From positions 1 to 21,890 of the forward strand of contig JAEWWL010000053.1 in assembly GCA_023396365.1 (NCBI GenBank): a stretch of DNA of 21,890 bases, written 5' to 3'. Under the pieces are notes generated by a model. It worked only from the letters and a program-made list of their open reading frames with translations, was not told the origin of the DNA and made no database searches. Positions 1 through 8,089 of this stretch are shown one piece after another (position 1 is the first letter of the stretch; each line of letters starts with the position of its first letter). Source of the DNA: Methanobacteriota archaeon (GTDB taxonomy: Archaea > Halobacteriota > Methanomicrobia > Methanomicrobiales > Methanomicrobiaceae). The position numbers and the translations under genes are program-made.

Positions 1-984
1 GAGGGTGAATGGATAATCACTGATGAGGGCGGATCTGACCTTTATGAACAGGGAGGATACGGAAGGCCTGACAAAGGCACCTTAAAACTGGCACCAGAAG
101 AAGCGCTGTATCTTGCCGGAAGAAAAAGGCTTGAAGTAGAAGGCCATACTTTTGAGAGTCTTCTGTCATTATTCTGTGAAGAATCCGCATTTCTGCGAAA
201 GTTTCTGGTCTACCGTGACATCCGGGAAAGAGGATTTGTCATACAGGCAGGGCCGCATGATTTCAGGGTTTTTAAACGCGGGCAAAAGCCCGGAAAGGGT
301 TCATCATACTATCTTGTAAGGGTTTTATCCGAGCGTGATCTTGTCGACTTTGAAAAAATTATCAGCGAGGCAGAGAGTGCACGCAATATGAGAAAAGTCT
401 TTTTGCTTGCAGTCGCTGACGATGAAGAGGAAATTACATACTACGAGATAAAATTCAATAACCCTCCGGACGGCGGAAACCAGAAAGTAACCGAAAAAAC
501 AAAAGGCGCAGTCTATGCAAACAGCGTTGTAATCCCTGCGTTACCTGGCTCTGAATATGAATCCGCATTATACGGCAAGAGATTTGACAATGAGCATCTT
601 GCACTCTCCCCGGTTGAATCACTCTATCTTATAAAAAAAGACCTTCTTGAACTAAAAGGCACTTTTACATGCGAAGATTATTACAGGCGCGCTTTGGAGG
701 CTGATCATGAACTTAAGGAGAAGCTTGCCGTATATACACATCTTAGGGATCTAAAAAACATTCCAAAGACCGGCTATAAATTCGGGCACCATTTCAGAGT
801 ATATTCTGGCGGAAAACAACACTCAGAAGTTTTGATACATGCACTTAAAGAGAATGAAACCCTGCCGATGAGTGTTATATCACGCTCTGTAAGGCTTGCA
901 CACAGTGTCCGCAAGAAGATGCTTTTTGCCTGTGTAAATAAAGACAATATAGTATACATCGAATTTGCAAGAGTCAAATTATAA
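1..984 (+). CDS. endA: tRNA-splicing endonuclease, two-repeat archaeal type (5' end cut off)
   Basis: This enzyme cuts introns out of pre-tRNA at bulge-helix-bulge motifs. The frame is open from base 1 to the TAA at 982-984 (327 codons), so the start lies outside the window; the ATG at 388 is internal. Two tandem repeats are visible. The N-terminal one (ending near base 460) has kept its fold but no obvious catalytic triad. The C-terminal one has the expected active site: Tyr in GYKFGHHFRVY, His in KQHSEVLIH and Lys in VRKKMLFA. A fused catalytic plus pseudo-catalytic protein of more than 300 residues is the form known to act as a homodimer, as in Archaeoglobus, whereas single-repeat enzymes of about 180 residues form homotetramers. 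The dimer is inferred from this architecture. The stop lies 22 bases before trpS, so it probably leads the trpS-pheS-pheT operon. Confidence 0.93.
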   Translation, partial: EGEWIITDEGGSDLYEQGGYGRPDKGTLKLAPEEALYLAGRKRLEVEGHTFESLLSLFCEESAFLRKFLVYRDIRERGFVIQAGPHDFRVFKRGQKPGKGSSYYLVRVLSERDLVDFEKIISEAESARNMRKVFLLAVADDEEEITYYEIKFNNPPDGGNQKVTEKTKGAVYANSVVIPALPGSEYESALYGKRFDNEHLALSPVESLYLIKKDLLELKGTFTCEDYYRRALEADHELKEKLAVYTHLRDLKNIPKTGYKFGHHFRVYSGGKQHSEVLIHALKENETLPMSVISRSVRLAHSVRKKMLFACVNKDNIVYIEFARVKL

Positions 985-1006
985 AATAAATTACTGGAAG
1001 AAAAAG

Positions 1007-2260
1007 ATGCAGTCCGAAATTAACCCGTGGTCCGCAGGTCAGAATATCGATACTGAAAAATTATTCAAAGACTTTGGAATTGAACCGGCATACAATGCTG
1101 TAAAAGATATCAAAAATCCGCCTCCGTTTTTCAGAAGAGGAATCGTCTGCGGCCAAAGGGACTATTCATCAATTGCCAGGGCAATTGAAAATAATGAAAA
1201 GTTCTATGTCATGACAGGATTTATGCCCTCAGGACACCCGCATCTGGGCCACCTTATGGTTATGAAGGAGGTTGCCTGGCACACGCAGATGGGAGGAATT
1301 GGTTCGATATCAATCGCTGACAGGGAGGCTCACGCTGTCCGCGGAATTTCGTGGGATAAATGCAAAGAGTTTGGAAAAGAATATTTAAAATGCCTCTTTG
1401 CACTCGGATATGACGGCAAATACTACTATCAAAGCGAAAATAATGCATTAAAAGACCTTGCGTTTGAAAGCGCAATTAAGATTAATTTCTCTGAATTGTT
1501 CGCAATATACGGATTTTCCCAGGAGACTGCACTGGCTCATGCAATGAGTGTTGCAACACAGGTTGCCGACATCCTGTATCCGCAGACACAATACGGACCT
1601 GCGCCCACCGTTGTTCCTGTGGGAATCGACCAGGACCCTCATATCAGGCTCACACGCGATGTCGCAAATAAAATGAGAATGTTTACAGTCATCAAAACCT
1701 CTGAAGGTGTAAGCATCCGCTCAAAGAATGCACCACAAAAAGCAATGGACATGGTTTCAGAGGCATTTTCGGGGTCTGTAAAATACGAAGGCCACGTCGA
1801 TGTTTCAAAAGTCAGCCCTGATAAGGCAGAAGAAATTGTCAGAAAGATAGAGACAGAATGCGGAGGATACGGATTTTTTTTGCCGGGTGCAACATACCAC
1901 ACATTCCTTCAGGGCCTGCAGGGAGGAAAGATGTCTTCAAGCATTCCGGAAAGTCTTTTCAGATTTGATGAGCCTGAAAAGGATGTAAAAAAGAAGGTAA
2001 TGAATTCTCTTACAGGCGGCCGGATGACTCTTGAAGAGCAGAAAAAGCTTGGCGGAGAACCGGAAAAATGCTCGGTATATCTCCTAAACCTCTTCCACAT
2101 GCTTGACAGCGATGAAGAGATAAAGGAGATGTGCCGTGCATGCAAAGCAGGAGAGCTCATGTGCGGGACATGCAAAAAAGAGACTTTTGAGCGTGTCAGG
2201 GAATTTTTAAAGGATTTCAATGAAAAAATGGATGAAGTATCCCATATGGCCGGAGATTGA
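1007..2260 (+). CDS. trpS: Tryptophanyl-tRNA synthetase
   Basis: Class I aminoacyl-tRNA synthetase that charges tRNA-Trp with tryptophan in the cytoplasm. The HIGH-type ATP-binding motif appears as PSGHPHLGH near residue 75 and the KMSKS-type loop as GGKMSSSIP near residue 310. The long N-terminal part and the sequence GIDQDPHIRLTRDVA are typical of the archaeal/eukaryotic form rather than the shorter bacterial enzyme. The ATG at 1007 was chosen because it has a GGAAG ribosome site at 996-1000 and yields MQSEINPWSAGQ. An in-frame TTG at 965 would overlap endA and has no such site. The protein is about 417 residues, ordinary for the family. pheS begins 6 bases after its stop, so the two are surely co-transcribed. 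Confidence 0.95.
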   Translation: MQSEINPWSAGQNIDTEKLFKDFGIEPAYNAVKDIKNPPPFFRRGIVCGQRDYSSIARAIENNEKFYVMTGFMPSGHPHLGHLMVMKEVAWHTQMGGIGSISIADREAHAVRGISWDKCKEFGKEYLKCLFALGYDGKYYYQSENNALKDLAFESAIKINFSELFAIYGFSQETALAHAMSVATQVADILYPQTQYGPAPTVVPVGIDQDPHIRLTRDVANKMRMFTVIKTSEGVSIRSKNAPQKAMDMVSEAFSGSVKYEGHVDVSKVSPDKAEEIVRKIETECGGYGFFLPGATYHTFLQGLQGGKMSSSIPESLFRFDEPEKDVKKKVMNSLTGGRMTLEEQKKLGGEPEKCSVYLLNLFHMLDSDEEIKEMCRACKAGELMCGTCKKETFERVREFLKDFNEKMDEVSHMAGD

Positions 2261-2266
2261 GAAAAA

Positions 2267-3910
2267 ATGGAGCTGACATACAACGAAAAAAGGCTGCTTG
2301 CGGTATTAAAGCCGCTAAAGGACGCGGAAGATGCCCGAAAAAAAGCTCTTGCGCCGATAAACGACACAGTAAAAGAGATTAAAGAGAGGGACTCTTCAGA
2401 AATTAATCCCCTGCGTGATATCCTGTGCATGCTTGAGGAGACAAAAAACATCGCTATGGTCCCGATTAAAAAGGCTATCTATCTTCTTGAAGAGGCAACG
2501 GGTGAGACTGCCCGGCCTTTGTTTGACCTTGACCGCCCGGATGCTGCATACCTTGCAAAGATTATGGATACAACACAGGAGGCTGTCATCCAGTACGCAG
2601 GGCTTTTGCAGACAAGAGGACTTGCAGATCTCCAAAAAATTACCACAACACATTACGCCCTTACAGAGGAGGGCAAAAAATACGCAGCAGACGGCCTTCC
2701 CGAAAGGATTCTTTTTGAATCATTCGAAAAGTCAATACCAATAAAAGATCTCCAGGCTCATCCGCAGGCAAAACTAGGGATAGGCTGGCTCAGGAAGAAA
2801 GGCTGGATTGCAATTAAGGATGGAATTGCAGAGAAAGTATCAGACGCACCTTTGGGCGATGATGAAAAAGCCCTGAAAAATCCTGATGCAAAAAGCGCCG
2901 GAACAGATGAGCTTTTAAAAAGAAAGCTCATCGAAGAGAGAGAAGAATCAAAATTCCGCGTTTTAATAACTGCTGAGGGTGAGATGCTTGTCAATTCCGG
3001 CCTTGACTTAAGAGCTGAGGCAGGAACACTTACATCCGAGCAGATAAGAACAGGTGAATGGGCATCAGCAAAGCTTAGGAAATACAATGTAAAAACTCCT
3101 CCAAAAAGAATCTTTGCCGGAAAAAAACACCCCTACCAGAGCCTTATCGATGAGATGAGGGATATTTTAATCAGCATGGGATTTACAGAGATGTACGGCG
3201 GAATCGTCCAGTCATCATTTTGGAATTTCGATGCACTTTTCCAGCCGCAGGATCATCCCGCCCGTGAGATGCAGGACACGTTCTTTCTTTCATTGACAGA
3301 GGAGCTTCCAAAAAATTACAAAGCAATAAAAGAGATTCATGAATCCGGAGGAAACACTTCATCGACAGGCTGGGGTGGAAAATGGAAGGAGGAAAAGGCA
3401 GAGCAGTGTGTATTAAGGACTCATACAACAGGTCTTTCAATTCAGTACTTAAAAGACCATCCTGATGAGGCATTAAAGGTTTTCTGCATAGGCCGTGTCT
3501 ATCGCCGTGAGGCAATCGATCCAACACACACTCCCGAATTTGAGCAGCTCGAAGGAATAGTTATGGACAGCGATGTATCGTTCAGGCACCTCATGGGATT
3601 TTTAAAGGAGTTCTATCACAGAATGGGTTTTGAAAACGTAAGATTCCGTCCGGCATACTTCCCATATACTGAGCCTTCGGTTGAGCCCGAGGTATATGTT
3701 GAAGGTCTTGGCTGGGTTGAGCTTGGCGGTGCGGGAATATTCCGTGAAGAGGTTACAGCACCATGGGGGGTGAAATACCCTGTCCTTGCATGGGGGCTTG
3801 GAGTGTCGCGTGTTGCAATGCTTAAAATGGGTCTGAAAGACTTAAGGCAGCTTTACAAGAGTGATGTGGACTGGGTCCGAAGCAGCCCGGTTTACAGGAG
3901 GGACGAGTGA
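2267..3910 (+). CDS. pheS: Phenylalanyl-tRNA synthetase alpha subunit with N-terminal insertion
   Basis: Catalytic subunit of the (alpha-beta)2 PheRS, which charges tRNA-Phe. Class II motif 2 is seen as FCIGRVYRREAIDPTHTPEF and motif 3 as GAGIFREEVTAPWGV followed by AWGLGVSRVAM. The N-terminus starts in the usual archaeal way (MELTYNEKRLLAVL). The next expected helix-turn-helix part (DAAYLAKIMDTTQEAVIQYA, then LLQTRGL) does not begin until about residue 92. Residues about 18-90 therefore look like an extra, charged, helix-rich insertion, and they explain the length of 547 residues against roughly 480-510 in most archaeal homologues (a family length recalled, not computed). A GGAGAT stretch inside the end of trpS serves as ribosome site. 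pheT begins one base after the stop. Confidence 0.95.
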   Translation: MELTYNEKRLLAVLKPLKDAEDARKKALAPINDTVKEIKERDSSEINPLRDILCMLEETKNIAMVPIKKAIYLLEEATGETARPLFDLDRPDAAYLAKIMDTTQEAVIQYAGLLQTRGLADLQKITTTHYALTEEGKKYAADGLPERILFESFEKSIPIKDLQAHPQAKLGIGWLRKKGWIAIKDGIAEKVSDAPLGDDEKALKNPDAKSAGTDELLKRKLIEEREESKFRVLITAEGEMLVNSGLDLRAEAGTLTSEQIRTGEWASAKLRKYNVKTPPKRIFAGKKHPYQSLIDEMRDILISMGFTEMYGGIVQSSFWNFDALFQPQDHPAREMQDTFFLSLTEELPKNYKAIKEIHESGGNTSSTGWGGKWKEEKAEQCVLRTHTTGLSIQYLKDHPDEALKVFCIGRVYRREAIDPTHTPEFEQLEGIVMDSDVSFRHLMGFLKEFYHRMGFENVRFRPAYFPYTEPSVEPEVYVEGLGWVELGGAGIFREEVTAPWGVKYPVLAWGLGVSRVAMLKMGLKDLRQLYKSDVDWVRSSPVYRRDE

Positions 3911-3911
3911 A

Positions 3912-5522
3912 ATGGCAATAATTAAACTGCCCTACAAATACCTCGAAGAGCTTACAGGAGCATCAAAGGAAACCATAATTGACAGGCTTCCAATGATTGC
4001 AGCCGATATCGAAAGATATGAGGAGGAGAGCTTTGATGTCGAATTCTTCCCTGACAGACCCGATATGTTCTCAACAGAAGGCGTTTCACGTGCAATGAGA
4101 GGATTTCTGGGAATCGAAACAGGACTTGCACGATATGATGTCAAATCATCAGGTATTGAATTTTTTGTTGATGAAAAACTAAAAGACATTCGTCCTGTCC
4201 TTGGATCTGCTGTCATTAGAGGACTTGACTTCACCGAAGAGTCAATCCAGAGTTTAATGGGGCTTCAGGAGGCGCTTCACTGGGCAGTGGGAAGGGGAAG
4301 AGCAAAGGTTGCAATTGGTGTTCATGACCTTGACAGAGTTAAAGCGCCTTTTTCATACATTGCATCTGAAAGAAGCAGAAAGTTTGTTCCTCTTGACTTT
4401 GAATCAGAGATGACAATGGATGAAATCTTAACAGAGCACCCAAAGGGTCGCGATTATGCACGTCTCGTTGAGGAATTTGACAGATTTCCGCTTATTGTGG
4501 ACGCTGATGACAATGTCCTTTCATTTCCGCCGATTATAAACGGAGAGCTTACAAAAGTAACGACCAGTACAAAAAATATCCTTCTTGACTGCACCGGTAC
4601 AGATGAAAAAGCAGTGTTGACTGCCGTAAACATTATCACAACAGCACTTGCAGAAGCTGGAGGAAGTGTGGAAAGTGTTTTGGTAAACGGCGTATCAATG
4701 CCCTCACTTGTACCTGCAGAGAGAACAGTAAGTGTATCCGGGTGCAACCGTCTTTTAGGATTTGATTTGACACCTGCAGAGACTGCGGATATGCTTAAAA
4801 AAATGCGTTTTGACGCAATACCGCAGGATGAGGATAAATTAAAGGTATTAATCCCATGCTACCGGGCCGATATCATGCATGACTGGGATATCTTTGAGGA
4901 TGTCGCAATTGCATACGGCTTTGACAATCTCAAAGCAGAGCTTCCCGACACATTCACGATTGGAAAGGTGCATCCATCCCGCAGGATTATGGGAAGTGTA
5001 AGAGACATTCTTGCAGGACTTGGTTTTCTTGAGATGATGCCCTTTACACTCTCAAATGAAAGGGTGATGTACAAAAACATGCAAAGGGATATTCCGGATT
5101 ATCTCCTTCCTGTTCTCCACCCGATTTCAGAGGAGCAGACAGTTGTAAGAACAGATATCCTGCCTCTTATGATGGAGACACTTAAAATCAACCAGCACAG
5201 GGAATGCCCGCAGAGGCTTTTCGCAACAGGAGATGTTGTCCACGTCAAAGAAACATTCCAGAAGGTTTCAGGCGTCTGCATGCATACCGATGCCGATTTC
5301 TCTGAAATTTATGCTGTCTTTGACGCACTTATGCGTGAACTTGATCTTGATTACACAGTCACAGAATCAGAGGACAGGGCATTTATCGAAGGAAGACGTG
5401 CTGATGTATATGTAAACGGAATACATGCAGGCGTCTTTGGCGAGATTCATCCGCAGGTGATTTTAAACTTTGAGATGGATCTTCCTGTCGCAGGCTTTGA
5501 GCTTGACTTAAGAGTTCTCTGA
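3912..5522 (+). CDS. pheT: Phenylalanyl-tRNA synthetase beta subunit
   Basis: Structural, tRNA-binding and editing subunit of PheRS, partner of the alpha subunit encoded just upstream. The start MAIIKLPYKYLEEL at ATG 3912 has a GGAGGG ribosome site at 3897-3902 inside the end of pheS. An earlier in-frame start at 3861 would overlap pheS by 50 bases and add unrelated residues. The protein is 536 residues, normal for the archaeal/eukaryotic beta form. Recognisable segments are FFPDRPDMFSTEGVSRAMRG near the N-terminus, a central B3/B4-like editing region, and the B5-type segment HDWDIFEDVAIAYGFDN. The C-terminal region resembles a class II catalytic fold without the active-site residues. It ends the translation operon: a T7 tract follows 20 bases after the stop and the next gene is convergent. 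Confidence 0.95.
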   Translation: MAIIKLPYKYLEELTGASKETIIDRLPMIAADIERYEEESFDVEFFPDRPDMFSTEGVSRAMRGFLGIETGLARYDVKSSGIEFFVDEKLKDIRPVLGSAVIRGLDFTEESIQSLMGLQEALHWAVGRGRAKVAIGVHDLDRVKAPFSYIASERSRKFVPLDFESEMTMDEILTEHPKGRDYARLVEEFDRFPLIVDADDNVLSFPPIINGELTKVTTSTKNILLDCTGTDEKAVLTAVNIITTALAEAGGSVESVLVNGVSMPSLVPAERTVSVSGCNRLLGFDLTPAETADMLKKMRFDAIPQDEDKLKVLIPCYRADIMHDWDIFEDVAIAYGFDNLKAELPDTFTIGKVHPSRRIMGSVRDILAGLGFLEMMPFTLSNERVMYKNMQRDIPDYLLPVLHPISEEQTVVRTDILPLMMETLKINQHRECPQRLFATGDVVHVKETFQKVSGVCMHTDADFSEIYAVFDALMRELDLDYTVTESEDRAFIEGRRADVYVNGIHAGVFGEIHPQVILNFEMDLPVAGFELDLRVL

Positions 5523-5542
5523 ATATAAAAATAACATATACC

Positions 5543-5610
5543 TTTTTTTGGATTGAAAAACCAGAATTTCTTAAGATGTCCTGATGCAAAAAACATTTTT
5601 TTGGAAAAAA
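5543..5610. terminator. Poly-T terminators between convergent genes
   Basis: A plus-strand run of seven T at 5543-5549 follows pheT closely, and a second run of seven T lies at 5596-5602. On the opposite strand, the A runs at 5588-5593 and 5605-5610 become T runs downstream of the response regulator gene. Archaeal RNA polymerase stops at such T-rich tracts, so the spacer probably terminates both converging transcripts. Confidence 0.6.
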
Positions 5611-5655
5611 GTCTAATTGCTAATTAATTGCAGCTTTGGATATTTATGGCTGAGA

Positions 5656-6837
5656 TCAGAAAAATAGGTAATTTTCCCTTTTTTCAATGAAAGTTATCAA
5701 AGCACGCTTCTTATTGCCAATAGTTATTATCTCTGCAGAAAGATATCCGGATTTTATCTTTCCATTGGATGAGATTGCTTTTACCGGCATATTCCTTAGT
5801 CTGCCGTTGTTTAAAACTGCATCATAAAAGGCCTGTTTTTCATAATCATCAGCAAAAAAGCTGCTGCCAAAAAAAGCCTTCCCGACAGTTTCATCCCTTA
5901 GATAACCAAAATTTGAAAGGAAGACAGGATTTGCATCGGTTATTATTCTTCTGTCAATGTCAATTACTGCAACAGGAACTGAAAGTATCTCAAAAATACG
6001 GGAAAAATACTCACCTCCGCTTTTCAAATCAGTTATATCCTCAAGAATAAGAAGAGACTCCCTGATAATTCCCCCGTTTCCGGCCTCCTGCGGAACTGCG
6101 GTTGCAATGACCCAGTGACAGCTGCCGTCTTTTCTGCTGTAAAATCCAAACATTTCACGCTCAGGATTGCCTGTTTTAAAAGAGCGCAAAACCGGATTAA
6201 AATCCGGCGGACAGGAAGAATTACCATCCTTATGCAAATCACCAAAAATATTTCCAAATTCTTTTCCAATAATTTCAGAAGGAGAAAATCCGGTGATTTC
6301 ACTGACTGCAGAATTTGCGCGGATAATTTCCATATCCGGCGATATAACCATTACTCCCTGCGATACCTTGTTTAAAAAACCGCCAAATTTTTTTTGTGAA
6401 AAATTAATCTTCTTTTCTGACTCAATTTCATTATGTTTGTGAAGTGCCGTCTCTATTGCAGTTTTAAGCTCTACGGGCCTGACAGGCTTGTTCAGGTACC
6501 CGTAAGGATTTGATTCAAGCGCTCTTCTTAAGATACTGTCATTATAATTGGCAGTAAGGAACAAAACAGGAATTTTCAGCTTTTTATTAATTATTTCCGC
6601 TGCACTGATTCCATCCATTCCATCACCCAGGTCGATATCCATCAGAATAATATCGGGATTTTTTGTTGATGCCATATCTACTGCTTTTTCACCCGTAACT
6701 GCAATACCTGCCACATGATATCCCATCCTTTTAAGTGAATTTTCAAGTCCTGTTGCGCCAAGGAACTCATCCTCAACAATAAGCACACGGGGAGGGGATA
6801 GCAGCTCCTGGTTTTTTGAAGAATAATTTTCTGTCAT
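5656..6837 (-). CDS. Response regulator receiver protein with two PAS domains
   Basis: Signal-transduction protein of 393 residues. Residues 17-135 form a receiver domain with acidic pocket E22/D23, phospho-acceptor D67 in ILMDIDLGDG, T95 in FLTA and K117 in GYLNKPV, so it looks able to be phosphorylated. Two PAS sensor domains follow: about 150-275 (GVMVISPDMEIIRANSAVSEITGFS) and about 280-390 (VAVIDIDRRIITDANPVFLSNFGY). There is no histidine kinase, DNA-binding or cyclase output domain and no membrane segment, so it is probably a soluble intermediate in a phosphorelay whose kinase is encoded elsewhere. Such REC-PAS proteins are common in Methanomicrobiales. The ATG at 6837 is preceded on its own strand by a GGAAGGGG stretch. 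It is divergent from the downstream tRNA methyltransferase gene and convergent with pheT. Confidence 0.88.
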   Translation of the reverse strand: MTENYSSKNQELLSPPRVLIVEDEFLGATGLENSLKRMGYHVAGIAVTGEKAVDMASTKNPDIILMDIDLGDGMDGISAAEIINKKLKIPVLFLTANYNDSILRRALESNPYGYLNKPVRPVELKTAIETALHKHNEIESEKKINFSQKKFGGFLNKVSQGVMVISPDMEIIRANSAVSEITGFSPSEIIGKEFGNIFGDLHKDGNSSCPPDFNPVLRSFKTGNPEREMFGFYSRKDGSCHWVIATAVPQEAGNGGIIRESLLILEDITDLKSGGEYFSRIFEILSVPVAVIDIDRRIITDANPVFLSNFGYLRDETVGKAFFGSSFFADDYEKQAFYDAVLNNGRLRNMPVKAISSNGKIKSGYLSAEIITIGNKKRALITFIEKRENYLFF

Positions 6838-6897
6838 GAAATGATTGATTTTTATTCCCCTTCCTATGCATTTATGAGTTAAATATTTTTTGCAGGA

Positions 6898-6931
6898 GAT
6901 TAATAAAACAAAATTGAAGGATTAATAATCC
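6898..6931 (+). promoter_or_regulatory. Promoter and 13-bp palindrome upstream of the TsaA/TrmO gene
   Basis: An ATTAATAAAAC stretch at about 6898-6908 could be a TATA box. The expected start site 25-28 bases downstream falls in a perfect interrupted palindrome, GGATTA-A-TAATCC, at 6919-6931. Its position over the likely start site suits a repressor operator, but no regulator is identified. The gene's ATG is at 6956, after a GAGG ribosome site at 6947-6950. Confidence 0.4.
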
Positions 6932-6955
6932 AATTACTTACAAACAGAGGAACAT

Positions 6956-7390
6956 ATGACAGAGATTACTCCGATAGGAATTGTAAGATCCCCATACAAA
7001 AACAAAACAGATGCACCAAGGCAGGGACGGGAGAAGGATGATTGTGAGATGGTCCTTGAAATTTTTGAAGAATATGCTGAAGGCATCGATGATTTTTCAG
7101 GTATCAGCCACATTATTGTTCTCCTCTGGTTTGACAGGGCTGACAGAAGCAGGCTTTATGACATCCCGCCGGGAACCGACAAAAAAAGACCCGTATTTAC
7201 AATCAGAAGTCCAAACAGGCCTAACCCTGTAGGCTTTGATATAGGAGAGATAATAAGTGTCAGTGGCAGACTGATTCATGTAAAAGGACTTGATGCCCTT
7301 GACAATACTCCTGTTATTGACATAAAGCCATATGTGCCCTCTATTGACTGTATACCTGATGCAGTTAATACCAGAAGAAACCGCAGATAA
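6956..7390 (+). CDS. tsaA: TsaA/TrmO-family tRNA methyltransferase
   Basis: A 144-residue protein of the TsaA (YaeB/VirR) family. The characterised bacterial member TrmO N6-methylates the t6A37 base of tRNA-Thr using S-adenosylmethionine. Family motifs are present in order: PIGIVRSPYKNKTDAPRQG at the N-terminus, RPVFTIRSPNRPNPVGF in the middle and LDALDNTPVIDIKPYVPSID near the C-terminus. The length matches the compact archaeal form, which lacks the C-terminal extension of the Escherichia coli enzyme. It is a single gene with its own promoter region, divergent from the response regulator. Its stop codon touches the inverted repeat of the next promoter. The family assignment is firm; activity on t6A in this organism is inferred. 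Confidence 0.9.
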   Translation: MTEITPIGIVRSPYKNKTDAPRQGREKDDCEMVLEIFEEYAEGIDDFSGISHIIVLLWFDRADRSRLYDIPPGTDKKRPVFTIRSPNRPNPVGFDIGEIISVSGRLIHVKGLDALDNTPVIDIKPYVPSIDCIPDAVNTRRNRR

Positions 7391-7422
7391 ATATTATCCC
7401 GTTTTTAAAATACGATAATATT
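7390..7422 (+). promoter_or_regulatory. TATA box flanked by a 9-bp inverted repeat (candidate XRE operator)
   Basis: AATATTATC at 7390-7398 and GATAATATT at 7414-7422 are exact inverted copies separated by 15 bases. The spacer contains TTTTTAAAATA at 7402-7412, a good TATA box for the gene starting at 7465, with a predicted start site near 7434. Half-sites bracketing a TATA box are what an autoregulating dimeric repressor would use, and the second gene of this operon encodes an XRE-family HTH protein. The link to that regulator is inference. Confidence 0.5.
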
Positions 7423-7464
7423 ATACTGACAAGGGTTGACAAAATAAATACTGCGGGTATCAGA

Positions 7465-7902
7465 ATGAGAAGAAATACTTATTATATAGCTGTTTCATTA
7501 ATTGGAATAGTCGTTGCGCTTATATTCTGGGGCGCTGTCATCTATGCCAGACCTCCGGCAATGGAGGCTGTCACATTATCTGTAATAGCTGCTGCTGTTG
7601 GAATATATTTTCTAAGGCAGAAAATTGATGATACTGTTATAACCGATGAGATGATCTCAAGAATAAATGAAAAATCAGCTCTTCGCTCCCTTCAGATATT
7701 CTGGGTAGGTTTTTTGGCTTTTACCATATCAGGATTTTCAATGGCAATGAGCGTTGATAATCCACGTTTTCAGGAGATGATTATCCGCGGGTCTGTCTCC
7801 CAGCTGATATTCCTTGCATCAATTCTTCTTATCTATGCCGCATTCAGGATGTATTACTCACGAAAATACGGAGGATACGAGGAAGATGAAGAATCGGATT
7901 AA
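7465..7902 (+). CDS. DUF2178-type integral membrane protein
   Basis: A small membrane protein of 145 residues with four predicted transmembrane segments, at about 6-28, 33-50, 73-95 and 104-126, ending in an acidic tail (YGGYEEDEESD). Length, topology and coupling to a small XRE regulator fit the DUF2178 family, which has no assigned biochemical function. The ATG at 7465 gives an N-terminus of the usual form (MRRNTYYIAVSL); its ribosome site is weak. The last 17 bases overlap the start of the regulator gene, so both are expressed together. By analogy with similar membrane-protein/XRE pairs it may sense or respond to a membrane condition, but nothing in the sequence shows which. Family call moderately sure, function unknown. 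Confidence 0.78.
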   Translation: MRRNTYYIAVSLIGIVVALIFWGAVIYARPPAMEAVTLSVIAAAVGIYFLRQKIDDTVITDEMISRINEKSALRSLQIFWVGFLAFTISGFSMAMSVDNPRFQEMIIRGSVSQLIFLASILLIYAAFRMYYSRKYGGYEEDEESD

Positions 7903-8080
7903 AGTTTTTCGTGCAATGAATGATCTTACCCAGGAAGCACTTGCAGCCGAAGTGGGTGTTACAAGACAGACGATTCTTGCAATCGAGAAAGGTAAATACG
8001 ATCCTTCGCTTGATCTTGCATTTAAAGTTGCAAAGCGCTTTAATGTTTCAATAGAGGAAGTGTTCATCTACGAGGTCTGA
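7886..8080 (+). CDS. XRE-family HTH transcriptional regulator (small)
   Basis: A 64-residue DNA-binding protein consisting almost only of a helix-turn-helix domain: MKNRIKVFRAMNDLTQEALA, then VGVTRQTILAIEKGKYDPSL with the recognition helix, ending in RFNVSIEEVFIYEV. It belongs to the compact XRE group typified by YozG/COG1476 proteins. The ATG at 7886 was chosen because MKNRIKVFRA is the conserved beginning of this group and a GAGGA ribosome site lies a few bases upstream; the earlier in-frame start at 7814 would run far back into the membrane protein gene. The 17-base overlap indicates translational coupling. It probably binds the inverted repeat at 7390-7422 and regulates its own operon (inferred). 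Confidence 0.9.
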   Translation: MKNRIKVFRAMNDLTQEALAAEVGVTRQTILAIEKGKYDPSLDLAFKVAKRFNVSIEEVFIYEV

Positions 8081-8089
8081 AATATCTGA

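Noticed and set aside
965..1006. TTG at 965 as start of TrpRS
   Set aside because: It overlaps endA, has no ribosome site and adds 14 atypical residues; ATG 1007 has a GGAAG site.
1909..2451. 180-codon minus-strand frame across the trpS/pheS junction
   Set aside because: Both plus-strand genes here have clear family motifs; the antisense translation is low-complexity Ser/Phe-rich.
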